NCBI GenBank assembly: GCA_036788195.1
Contig: DAIQNX010000041.1
Location: 1 to 27,204, forward strand
DNA: 27,204 nt
Reading direction: 5' to 3'
Source: CALFXN01 sp937957815
Lineage (GTDB): Bacteria; Synergistota; Synergistia; Synergistales; Aminobacteriaceae
The notes under the pieces are model-generated. The model did no database searches. It was not told the DNA's origin and worked only from the letters and a program-made list of their open reading frames with translations. How positions within the stretch are numbered: the stretch's first letter is position 1; every line of letters begins with the position of its first letter. Below are positions 15,282-22,470 of the stretch, piece after piece. The translations under genes and the position numbers were made by a program.

Positions 15282-15884
15282 ATGGATGAGAAAGCCGGAT
15301 GGGGCGTCGTAATCCGTGAGTTCTGGAAGAATCTCGCGAACGGAGAAGGGGGATTCCGCTGGCTCAGGCTCGTCGTCACCACGCTCTTTTTCGCAGGAGC
15401 CGTCTGGTCGGGTTACGTCTTCAAGCAGCTCGTCGAAATGTCCCGCCCGAGAAACCTTCCGATCCCGCCGTCGGGGAACGCGCCGGCGCAGGACCAAAGC
15501 CGCCTTGACGCCATGATCGCGCAGTTCAGGGCGTCCGTCGAGGCGCGGAAGACGAGCACGCTCATTTCGGGACGGATTCTCGACGAGACGAACGAACCGT
15601 TCATGCAGGCGCGGAAAAAAACTGACTCGGTCAACGTTCTCCTCAAGGATCAGACAAAGATGCCGCCTCCCGAAGTGATTCCGCCGATCATGTTCGTGAA
15701 GGCCCTGATGACGGTAAATGGCGAGTCCACTGCGATAATGGACATCGAAGGGGAAGGGACAGGCATCGTGGTTCGCGCGGGCCACCGCTTCGGAGGGGCG
15801 AAGGGACGCGTTGTCTCGGTGTCCGCGAACGGCGTGAAGATCGTGTGGTCGGGAAAACGACTCGAACTCAAACCCGGAAAGTAG
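15282..15884 (+). CDS. PilP/GspC-like periplasmic linker protein
   Basis: A 200-residue protein with a short cytoplasmic N-terminus, one membrane helix (about 26-47), a linker, and a C-terminal homology-region domain (about 135-200: VKALMTVNGESTAIMDIEGEGTGIV then GHRFGGAKGRVVSVSANGVKI) like that of PilP and GspC, which joins the inner-membrane complex to the secretin. Classical PilP is a lipoprotein; here a membrane helix replaces the lipid anchor, as in GspC. It is placed between pilO and pilQ exactly where pilP belongs. It has a PPP run at 128-130 and PP at 62-63 and 134-135, likely EF-P-dependent when translated. The ribosome binding site is AGGA, about 10 nt from ATG. Confidence 0.82.
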   Translation: MDEKAGWGVVIREFWKNLANGEGGFRWLRLVVTTLFFAGAVWSGYVFKQLVEMSRPRNLPIPPSGNAPAQDQSRLDAMIAQFRASVEARKTSTLISGRILDETNEPFMQARKKTDSVNVLLKDQTKMPPPEVIPPIMFVKALMTVNGESTAIMDIEGEGTGIVVRAGHRFGGAKGRVVSVSANGVKIVWSGKRLELKPGK

Positions 15885-15895
15885 GAGGAAGGCTG

Positions 15896-17623
15896 ATGCG
15901 AATTCGTTGGTTTCCGTTTCTGTGCGTTTTTCTCGTGACCGCCGGCTTCGCGTTGTTCACGGTTGTTTCGGAGGTACAGGCAGTCCCCGCGTTCACCGAA
16001 AAGGAGATGCTCGCGCTCAGGAAGGTCTCGGGAGTCCAGTGCAAGCAGATCGGTGATACCACGCTCGTGCTCGAACTGAAGGGAGATTCGCTGAGTGCCC
16101 CGGAGTTGCAGTCGTCGACGCCATCGTCGATGGTGTTCCGTATCTCCGGGGCGCGGGTGCCTTCTCTTTTCTGGAAGAAGGATCTCGACTATCCTCTCGC
16201 GAAGATGCTGACGCTGAGCCAGGACAAGGGCGCCATCGTGATGACCGTCGACGTGATGCAGGACATGAAGATTCGGGAAATTCGGGGAACGGCGCCCGCG
16301 AACCAGTACGTCATCATGCTCGTCACCGCGGATCAGTCGGCGCGCCTTGCGGGACAGGAACAGCTGACGGTGCGTCCCGTCCCGAAGGTCGATACGGGCG
16401 ACCCGTTTACGAAAACGATTCCGATCACGCTCGACCTCCGGGACGTCGAACTTCGGGATGTCTTTCGGATGTTCGGAAAGTACATCGGCATGAACGTCAT
16501 TTCCGATCCGTCCGTTCCGAACGTTCTCGTGACGATGTCGCTGAATCAGGTCCCCTTGAATCAGGCTTTTTCCTACATTATGAAGATGTACGACGTCACG
16601 TACGCCATTATGGGAAAAACGATTATCGTCGGGACTGCCGACAGCATTTCGAAGGTTGTCGGGAAGCAGGGGACGCGATCGTACCATATCGCGTACGCCG
16701 ATCTGAAACAGCTCGGCGGCATCATCCAGGGATTGACGGGCGTCACGAAGGTCATTGCCGACGACCGTCTCAAAACGCTCTACGTGACCGGACGAATCGA
16801 CCAGCTCGATGAAATCGATTCCCTTCTGCAGCGTCTCGACCACCCGGGGCGCCAAGTGATGCTCCAGGCCCGGATCGTCGAGATCAACGATACCGCCAAA
16901 AAGGATTTCGAAACGATGCTCGACGCCGTCTACAATCACTGGTGGCTGAGCTACAGCAAGAGCGGGATCAATATCGGCAGCAGCTACATCAGCGACAAGG
17001 ATTCGTACGTGAAGGACGAAAAACGTCCCGGAACGATCATCACGGATATGAAGAATGTCGCGTCGGGAACGCTCAAGATGCTGGACGCCGGAATCGTCGC
17101 CCTCATCAACGACAACAAGGGGAAGGTGATCGCCGATCCCTCCGTGATCACGCTCGACGGCCAGAAGGCGACGATCAAGCTGACCGAGAACTATCCGTAC
17201 GTATCCCAGCGCGACCAGGCGGGCAACCCGACCTGGAGCGAAAAGGAGGTCGGTCCGAAGCTCGAGTTCCAGCCGACGATCGGACGCGACGGCATCGTGA
17301 CCGTGAAACTCAAGATATCTACTGGTGAAATCATCGGAACATATGTCGGAGCGAACAAGGAAGAATTCCCCCAGACGACAAACAGGGAAGTCGATACGAT
17401 GGTCCGGGTCCGTGATGGAGAGCCGTTCGTCGTCGGAGGGCTCTTCAAGGATCAGAAGACGAAAGAAGTGTCGAAAGTCCCCGTCCTGAGCGATATCCCG
17501 CTTCTGGGCCAGTTCTTTACGGCGAAGACATCGAAGAATGTCAAGTCGGAACTCGCGATGATCGTGGTGCCGTATATTCTGCATACACCTGACGTAACGG
17601 TTGAGAAGACAGTCATCAAATAG
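15896..17623 (+). CDS. pilQ: Type IV pilus outer-membrane secretin PilQ
   Basis: The secretin ring through which the pilus leaves the cell, and proof of an outer membrane. ATG 15896 is preceded by AGGAGGAAGG. The protein has 575 residues with a signal peptide cut after VQA near 29. An AMIN-like region follows (about 35-130), then the secretin N0 domain (about 176-245, ITLDLRDVELRDVFRMFG), an N1/NHN domain with LKTLYVTGRIDQLDEIDSLLQRLD, and the secretin barrel (about 330-565) with VIADPSVITLDGQKATI and the signature VPVLSDIPLLGQFF. It is shorter than proteobacterial PilQ, with a single AMIN-like region. The last gene of the pilus operon, followed by a terminator. Confidence 0.95.
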   Translation: MRIRWFPFLCVFLVTAGFALFTVVSEVQAVPAFTEKEMLALRKVSGVQCKQIGDTTLVLELKGDSLSAPELQSSTPSSMVFRISGARVPSLFWKKDLDYPLAKMLTLSQDKGAIVMTVDVMQDMKIREIRGTAPANQYVIMLVTADQSARLAGQEQLTVRPVPKVDTGDPFTKTIPITLDLRDVELRDVFRMFGKYIGMNVISDPSVPNVLVTMSLNQVPLNQAFSYIMKMYDVTYAIMGKTIIVGTADSISKVVGKQGTRSYHIAYADLKQLGGIIQGLTGVTKVIADDRLKTLYVTGRIDQLDEIDSLLQRLDHPGRQVMLQARIVEINDTAKKDFETMLDAVYNHWWLSYSKSGINIGSSYISDKDSYVKDEKRPGTIITDMKNVASGTLKMLDAGIVALINDNKGKVIADPSVITLDGQKATIKLTENYPYVSQRDQAGNPTWSEKEVGPKLEFQPTIGRDGIVTVKLKISTGEIIGTYVGANKEEFPQTTNREVDTMVRVRDGEPFVVGGLFKDQKTKEVSKVPVLSDIPLLGQFFTAKTSKNVKSELAMIVVPYILHTPDVTVEKTVIK

Positions 17624-17642
17624 CGCGAATGAATGCGGACGA

Positions 17643-17679
17643 AGCGGGGGGAATTTCGGAATTCCCCCGCTTTTGCTTT
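17643..17679 (+). terminator. Intrinsic terminator after pilQ
   Basis: GCGGGG...AATT (from 17644) pairs with AATTCCCCCGC (ending 17670), about 11 pairs with one bulged G and loop TCGG, followed by TTTTGCTTT. It closes the pilus operon about 20 nt after the pilQ stop. Confidence 0.88.
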
Positions 17680-17699
17680 GCGTCCGCGCCGGTTTTGAT

Positions 17700-17717
17700 A
17701 TATCCTTATCCGGATAT
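17700..17717 (+). promoter_or_regulatory. Palindrome upstream of efp
   Basis: ATATCC (17700-17705) and GGATAT (17712-17717) form a perfect inverted repeat with a 6-nt centre, 38 nt before efp. It could be an operator or part of the efp promoter region, which must lie between the pilQ terminator and 17755. No convincing -35/-10 pair was found. Confidence 0.25.
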
Positions 17718-17755
17718 CGTGAACGTTGCGTTTCAAGAGTCAGGAGGCTTCGGGT

Positions 17756-18328
17756 ATGGGGCAGGTAGTTGATACGACGGATTTCTACATCGGTTTGAAG
17801 GTCAAGTGGCAGGACGGCATCTGGGAGATCGTGGATTATCAGCACCACAAGATGGGGCGGGGCGGGGCCGTCATTCGCACCAAGCTCAAGCATCTTGAGA
17901 ACGGATCGATTGTCGAGAATACGTTTCGCTCGGGGGAGCGTTTCGAGCGGGTCATGTTCGACGAAAAGCCCGCTCAGTATCTCTACAGGGAAGGCGATAG
18001 ATTCATTTTCATGGATCTTGCGTCGTACGATCAGATGGAAATACCGGAAGACGTTCTCGGAGATATCGTGTATTATCTTTCCGAGAACCTCGAAGTCCAG
18101 GTCGAAGTCTACGAAGGGAAAATCATGGGGATTGAGCTTCCTAAAAGCGTCGAGCTCGTCGTCACCGATACGCCTCCCGGATACAAGGGAGACACGGTTT
18201 CGGGCGGCGGGAAGCCTGCGACGTGCAATACCGGTTTGAGCGTCACCGTTCCCATTTTCGTGAACGTTGGCGATGCGATCATCGTCGATACCCGCACCGG
18301 CGCATATATCGAACGGGCGAAGAAATAA
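17756..18328 (+). CDS. efp: Translation elongation factor P
   Basis: EF-P relieves ribosomes stalled at proline runs. ATG 17756 has CAGGAGG about 8 nt upstream. The protein has 190 residues and three beta-barrel domains: KOW-like domain I (about 1-65), domain II (about 70-125) and the OB domain III with the signature GDTVSGGGKPATCNTGLSVTVPIFV...GDAIIVDTRTGAYIER. The loop that enters the peptidyl-transferase centre reads HKMGRGGA, so the tip residue is Arg35 rather than the Lys modified by EpmA or by the 5-aminopentanol pathway. Arg-type EF-Ps in proteobacteria are rhamnosylated by EarP, which is not in this window. It is the first gene after the pilQ terminator. Confidence 0.96.
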   Translation: MGQVVDTTDFYIGLKVKWQDGIWEIVDYQHHKMGRGGAVIRTKLKHLENGSIVENTFRSGERFERVMFDEKPAQYLYREGDRFIFMDLASYDQMEIPEDVLGDIVYYLSENLEVQVEVYEGKIMGIELPKSVELVVTDTPPGYKGDTVSGGGKPATCNTGLSVTVPIFVNVGDAIIVDTRTGAYIERAKK

Positions 18329-18351
18329 CTGAAGGGCTGGGGATTATAATA

Positions 18352-18783
18352 ATGAGCACGAAAGAAAAGGTTGCCTATCTGAAAGGACTTCTCGACGGCG
18401 TCGATCTCAAGGACGACGCGACGAAGCGTGTTTTCCTCGCGGTTGCCGACGCGCTGAATGAGGCCGCGCTCGAACTCGACGAGCATGCCGAAACCCTGGA
18501 GGAACAGCAGGATATGATCGACGGCCTTTCCGACGATCTCGACGCGCTCGACGAAGACGTTTCGGAGCTTCGCGACGCCCTTTGCGACGAAACCGGGGAA
18601 TGCACCTGCTCTGACGACGATGAGGACGACAGCGATGAAGACGAATTCGACGAAACGTACGTTTCCGTTACGTGCCCCTCGTGCGGACATGTCTTCTATT
18701 ACCAGCCCGACGAATACACGAAAGACGAAACACTTCAATGTCCCGGTTGCGGTGGTGAATTCGAACAGCCCAAGGATAAATAG
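18352..18783 (+). CDS. CD1247 N-terminal domain-like protein with zinc ribbon
   Basis: A 143-residue cytoplasmic protein. Residues 1-75 are helical with heptad-like leucines and resemble the CD1247 N-terminal domain found in Firmicutes and Synergistota next to efp. A very acidic linker (about 82-102, Asp/Glu with Cys at GECTCSD) follows, then a zinc ribbon with CPSCG (about 107-111) and CPGCG (about 128-132). The function is unknown. It lies 23 nt after efp and 18 nt before the Asp23 gene, so it is probably co-transcribed with both. The ribosome binding site is modest (GGGG, AT-rich spacer). Confidence 0.8.
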   Translation: MSTKEKVAYLKGLLDGVDLKDDATKRVFLAVADALNEAALELDEHAETLEEQQDMIDGLSDDLDALDEDVSELRDALCDETGECTCSDDDEDDSDEDEFDETYVSVTCPSCGHVFYYQPDEYTKDETLQCPGCGGEFEQPKDK

Positions 18784-18801
18784 CTGAAGGGAGGCTCAAC
18801 A

Positions 18802-19350
18802 ATGGACGAGTACAATGAAAGCCGCGAAGAACAGGGTGTGGTCAAAGAAGAAGCCGAACAGGCGAACGTGATCGAGACCGAGTCGGAAATGGAATCGACG
18901 CCGGTATCCGGCGGATCCATTCAGGGTACGGTTCACATTGCTGAAGATGTCATCGTCGAACTTGCCAAGAAGACTCTTCAGACCGTCCCCGGAGTTCAGC
19001 CCGCAAATCCCGGCATCGCCTCGAAGCTCGGGATCGGCAGGAAAGCAAGCGATGGGATCCGCGTTGCGGTCGAAGAAGGGAAACCCCCTGTCATTACGGT
19101 GGATGTGTACGTTTTAGTGAAGTACGGCCTCAGGATTCCCGATGTCGCGTGGGATGTTCAGGAATCCGTCAAGAGTAATCTCGAGCAGTATACCGGGTAT
19201 TCCGTCAAGGCCGTCAATATCAACGTCCAGGGTGTCTTTTTCGAAGGGAAGAAACCCGAGATACCACCCCAGAAGCCTCTTGAAAAGGAAATCGTCGAAG
19301 AACAGGAACCGTCGAGCGGCCCGGTTTCACCCGAGATCGATCAGTATTGA
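18802..19350 (+). CDS. Asp23/Gls24 family envelope stress response protein
   Basis: A 182-residue protein with an acidic, probably disordered N-terminus (1-38), the Asp23 domain (about 39-152: GTVHIAEDVIVELAKKTLQTVPGV, then VDVYVLVKYGLRIPDVAWDVQESVKSNLEQYTGYSVKAVNINVQGV) and a proline- and Glu-rich tail. In Staphylococcus, Asp23 is an abundant membrane-associated protein tethered by AmaP and linked to envelope stress. GGGAGG lies 7 nt before ATG 18802. A terminator-like hairpin follows, and the next gene encodes a small membrane protein that could serve as its anchor. Confidence 0.92.
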   Translation: MDEYNESREEQGVVKEEAEQANVIETESEMESTPVSGGSIQGTVHIAEDVIVELAKKTLQTVPGVQPANPGIASKLGIGRKASDGIRVAVEEGKPPVITVDVYVLVKYGLRIPDVAWDVQESVKSNLEQYTGYSVKAVNINVQGVFFEGKKPEIPPQKPLEKEIVEEQEPSSGPVSPEIDQY

Positions 19351-19378
19351 TCGAGGGCTGGAGATTCCTACGAAACGA

Positions 19379-19406
19379 GGCCGGTTCGTGTTCGAGCCGG
19401 CCTTTT
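19379..19406 (+). terminator. Terminator-like hairpin after the Asp23 gene
   Basis: GGCCGGTTCG (19379-19388) pairs with CGAGCCGGCC (19393-19402), ten pairs including one G-U, with a 4-nt loop, followed by TTTTCAGT. The T-run is short and the next gene starts only 18 nt later, so it may only partly terminate and thereby set Asp23 above the genes behind it. Confidence 0.7.
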
Positions 19407-19424
19407 CAGTCTGGGGTGAATAGA

Positions 19425-19904
19425 ATGTACTATTTCTGGCGCAAGACGGAATTGGGAAAAATTTCGCTCTCACGTGACGGTCTCGTCCGCTATATCAGCG
19501 CGTTTCTCAGGGAACCGTTCACATGCCACCATGTGACGCTCTCACCGGCCGATAGTACACTGTTTCTCGGGATAGGATGCCCGGAGGATTCGAGCCCTCT
19601 CGATCACAGGGTTGTTCAGGAAAGAGTCGTTGAGGCGATAAGGCAACTCGGTCTCTCGACGAGAATTACGTGGATCGAACAGGAGAACGTTTCGGTTCGT
19701 TCTCTGATTTCGGGCGTTCTCGTCAATCGTCCGATTCTCTGGGGAGTAGTCGGATTCGCCATTGCGGCACTTTTCATCATGGGGCTGAAATGGTTCCTGT
19801 TGGCCGGAATTATGGGCGCGCTTTGTTTCGGGGTGTCTCGTGCCCTTCTTTCCGAAAGGGGCAGGGAGCTTATCCGGAAGATTCACAAGTGGATCGGGAG
19901 GTAA
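19425..19904 (+). CDS. Two-helix membrane protein of unknown function
   Basis: A 159-residue protein not recognised by motif. ATG 19425 follows GGGGTGAATAGA; the frame is open further upstream, but that extension runs through the terminator hairpin. Residues 1-100 are a soluble domain. Two adjacent hydrophobic segments follow (about 107-122 and 125-143, LWGVVGFAIAALFIMGLKWFLLAGIMGALCF), then a basic tail RGRELIRKIHKWIGR. In other bacteria Asp23 genes sit next to small membrane proteins (AmaP, DUF2273) that hold Asp23 at the membrane; this gene occupies that place. An anchoring role is inference only. nusB starts 4 nt after its stop. Confidence 0.75.
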   Translation: MYYFWRKTELGKISLSRDGLVRYISAFLREPFTCHHVTLSPADSTLFLGIGCPEDSSPLDHRVVQERVVEAIRQLGLSTRITWIEQENVSVRSLISGVLVNRPILWGVVGFAIAALFIMGLKWFLLAGIMGALCFGVSRALLSERGRELIRKIHKWIGR

Positions 19905-19908
19905 CACA

Positions 19909-20385
19909 GTGCCGAAGGCATTTCTTCCGCAGAAGCGCAGGCGATCCCGCGAGATCGCATTGCAGATGTTGTATTCTCTTGATATACGACGGTCCGAGGA
20001 TGTCGCTTCGGCGGTAGAATGCTTTCCGTCCGAAAACGAGGATGAAGATGTTTTTATGTATGCAGTTCGGCTCGTACGTGGAACTTTCGAGAAACGGATG
20101 GAGATAGACGGCCTGATCCGCGAGCACCTTACTGGATGGCGCCCGGAGCGGATGGTCGCTGTTGATCGTGTTGCCGTTCGACTGGCGCTGTTCGAGGGCG
20201 TGATCGGCCGTCTGACTCCGATTCCCGTTGCGATTTCGGAGGCTGTCGAATTGGTCAAGGCTTTTGGCACCGAGGAATCGGGAAGATTCGTAAACGGAGT
20301 TCTCGGAAAGATCGTTCGCGCCTTGCCATCGGCCGGAAGTCCGGAAGCGCACGAAGCGGGTGACGTATCTGATTCTGACGGTTGA
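19909..20385 (+). CDS. nusB: Transcription antitermination factor NusB
   Basis: An RNA-binding protein of the rRNA antitermination complex that partners NusE (ribosomal protein S10). It starts at GTG 19909 with GGGAGG 7 nt upstream, overlapping nothing. The protein has 158 residues. It shows the all-helical NusB pattern: KRRRSREIALQMLYSLDI near the start, VRLVRGTFEKRMEIDGLI in the middle, and the signature RMVAVDRVAVRLALFEGVI...PIPVAISEAVELVKAFGTEESGRFVNGVLGKIVR. An upstream in-frame ATG at 19840 lies inside the previous gene and has no ribosome binding site. xseA begins within its last 26 nt. Confidence 0.94.
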   Translation: MPKAFLPQKRRRSREIALQMLYSLDIRRSEDVASAVECFPSENEDEDVFMYAVRLVRGTFEKRMEIDGLIREHLTGWRPERMVAVDRVAVRLALFEGVIGRLTPIPVAISEAVELVKAFGTEESGRFVNGVLGKIVRALPSAGSPEAHEAGDVSDSDG

Positions 20386-21426
20386 TGAAATTACCGGCCG
20401 TATCGGAGCGGTTTTTCTGGGTGATCCCTTTTTTCAGAATCTGGCCGTTCGCGGGGAAATTCTGGAGCTTGTGCGTCACGGGAGCGGAAATGTTTTTTTT
20501 GCGCTCGGCGGGAAGGAAAGTCGCATTTCGTGCGTTCTATTCAAATCTGATGCCCTTCGGATACCTCTGTGGCCTCGTGCTGGCGACGAGGTTATCGTCG
20601 AAGGACGAGTTGCCGTCTACGCGCAGCGCGGGACGTACCAGATTTATGCGAGACGTCTCGCCCCCGTAGGTGCAGGAGCGGTTGCGCGCGCCAGGGAAGA
20701 ACTCAGGAACCGTCTTCTCGAAGAGGGAGTGTTTTCCCCGGAGTTGAAGCGCCCTCTTCCTCCCTTTCCGGAGCGTGTCGCCGTCGTAACGTCCGCCTCC
20801 GGCGCAGCGGTCCACGATGTCATCCGCGTTGCGGGAAACCGCTTCCGCGCATGCGAGATAGTCGTGGTCCCCGTAACGGTCCAGGGATACGAAGCGACGC
20901 AGTCCATCGTCGACGGACTTTCGCGGGCGAACCTCGTCGACCGCGCGGAAGCCGTTCTTCTCGTCCGCGGCGGAGGGAGCAGGGACGACCTCAATCCGTT
21001 CGACGATGAGAGCGTGGTCCGCGCCGTCCGGATGTCCCGTCTTCCCCTGATTACGGGACTGGGGCACGATATCGATCTTTCCCTCTCGGACCTTGCCGCG
21101 GACGTTTCGGCTCCCACGCCCTCGGCNNNNNNNNNNNNNNNNNNNNNNNNNNNNNNNNNNNNNNNNNNNNNNNNNNNNNNNNNNNNNNNNNNNNNNNNNN
21201 NNNNNNNNNNNNNNNNNNNNNNNNNNAATCGTCCCGGTTTTCCATTTTCGAAGCGCGCCTTCATTCCCTTTCGCCGACGGACGTCCTCAGGAGGGGATAT
21301 TGCGTGTGCGAGACGAAAAACGGTCTGCGTCTGCGTTCCGTCTCCGAAATTCCAGAAGAAGATGTTTTCGTCGTCCGATTCTCCGATGGTGACGTTTGCG
21401 TGACCGCCCAAAGGCGATCGCCATGA
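20360..21426 (+). CDS. xseA: Exodeoxyribonuclease VII large subunit, interrupted by gap 4
   Basis: With XseB this forms the exonuclease that degrades single-stranded DNA. The N-terminal OB domain is clear (LTVDEITGRI...VRGEILELVRHGSGNVFFALGGKESRISCVLF, then DEVIVEGRVAVYAQRGTYQI). The catalytic region follows (PFPERVAVVTSASGAAVHDVI, RGGGSRDDLNPFDDESVVRAV, LITGLGHDIDLSLSDLAADVSAPTPSA). After the gap the frame shifts relative to the N count and ends in LHSLSPTDVLRRGYCV...VTAQRRSP, stop TGA 21424-21426: the normal XseA C-terminus. About 255 and 65 residues are visible of an expected 400-450, so part of the coiled-coil region is missing. The start is GTG 20360 inside nusB. The stop overlaps the mtnA start. 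No xseB is seen nearby. Confidence 0.92.
21127..21226. other. Assembly gap 4 (100 N) inside xseA
   Basis: The flanks do not repeat. Both ends are good XseA sequence in different frames relative to the N count, so an unknown length of the coiled-coil part is missing and the apparent frameshift is an artefact of the fixed 100-N filler. Confidence 0.92.
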
Positions 21427-22463
21427 TGAAACGTCCCGAGGCCATCGAATGGCGAAGAGATTCTCTGTCGCTTCTGGACCAGAGGAAGCTTCCTCTCGAG
21501 GTTTCGTTTATCGATTGTCGGACTGCGGACGACGTTGCCTGCGCGATAGAGACTCTCGCGGTCCGGGGCGCCCCGGCCATCGGAATCGCGGCCGCGTACG
21601 GCGTCGTTCTGGACGCACGTTCCGTTCGTGACGCGATTGCGGCCGTCTCGAGATTGTCGCGTACCCGACCTACGGCCGTCAATCTCTTCCATGCCCTCGA
21701 AAGGATGCATTCCTGTATCGAACGAAGCTCTTCCTCTTCTCTCCGCGACGAGCTGGAAAGGGAAGCGCTACGGATTCATTCGGAGGATATCGCCGCGAAC
21801 GAACGGATAGGAGACTTCGGACAGGATCTTCTTCCCTCGGACGCAACAGTGTATACGCACTGCAACGCGGGGGCGCTCGCCACGGGAGGATTCGGAACCG
21901 CGCTCGGCGTCATCCGCGCGGCGGTCCTGAAAGGAAAGTCAGTCCGCGTTCTCGCCGACGAAACTCGTCCGATGCTTCAGGGGGCGCGATTGACTGCCTG
22001 GGAACTCTCCGAAGATAATATCGATGTGACGGTCGTGTGCGAGGGGATGGCGGCGGCGGCGTTTTCGCGGTATAAAATCGACGCGGTGCTCGTCGGAGCC
22101 GACCGCGTGGCGTCGAACGGCGACACGGCCAACAAGATAGGGACGTATACCCTTGCGCTCGCGGCCGCACATTTCGGAGTTCCGGTCTATGTCGCCGCTC
22201 CGTGGAGCACAGTGGATATGAAGTGTCCGACGGGAAACGAGATCCCGCTCGAGGAACGGAATCCCGACGAGATCCGCGAGTGTTTCGGGAAGCGGATTAT
22301 GCCCCCTGGGTTCAGGGTGTGGAATCCGTCTTTTGACATTACGCCCGCGACGTGTATCACCGCAATTATCACGGAACGCGGCGTGGCGTTCCCTCCCTTT
22401 TCGGAGTCGCTTGCCGCGCTTTGCGATGTGACGTGTTTGTCAGAAAACGAACGGAAGGATTGA
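21423..22463 (+). CDS. mtnA: S-methyl-5-thioribose-1-phosphate isomerase
   Basis: Converts 5-methylthioribose-1-phosphate to 5-methylthioribulose-1-phosphate in the recycling of methylthioadenosine. The protein has 346 residues. Family motifs are RGAPAIGIAAAYG (near 48), THCNAGALATGGFGTALGV with catalytic Cys147, DETRPMLQGARLTAWEL, VGADRVASNGDTANKIGTY with catalytic Asp227, and GNEIPLEERNPDE. It belongs to the eIF2B-alpha-like fold; presence of both Cys and Asp favours MtnA over the eIF2B or ribose-1,5-bisphosphate isomerase relatives. The start ATG 21423 overlaps the xseA stop (ATGA); a second ATG follows directly. It is followed after 7 nt by ahcY and then mtaD, all acting on S-adenosylmethionine by-products. 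Confidence 0.95.
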   Translation: MMKRPEAIEWRRDSLSLLDQRKLPLEVSFIDCRTADDVACAIETLAVRGAPAIGIAAAYGVVLDARSVRDAIAAVSRLSRTRPTAVNLFHALERMHSCIERSSSSSLRDELEREALRIHSEDIAANERIGDFGQDLLPSDATVYTHCNAGALATGGFGTALGVIRAAVLKGKSVRVLADETRPMLQGARLTAWELSEDNIDVTVVCEGMAAAAFSRYKIDAVLVGADRVASNGDTANKIGTYTLALAAAHFGVPVYVAAPWSTVDMKCPTGNEIPLEERNPDEIRECFGKRIMPPGFRVWNPSFDITPATCITAIITERGVAFPPFSESLAALCDVTCLSENERKD

Positions 22464-22470
22464 TGAACGA

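Noticed and set aside
17680..17755. A defined sigma-70 promoter for efp
   Set aside because: Several weak hexamers exist around the 17700-17717 palindrome, but none combines good boxes with a 16-18 bp spacer.
21127..21426. Frameshifted xseA pseudogene
   Set aside because: Both sides encode good XseA sequence; the frame change comes from a fixed 100-N filler of arbitrary length.
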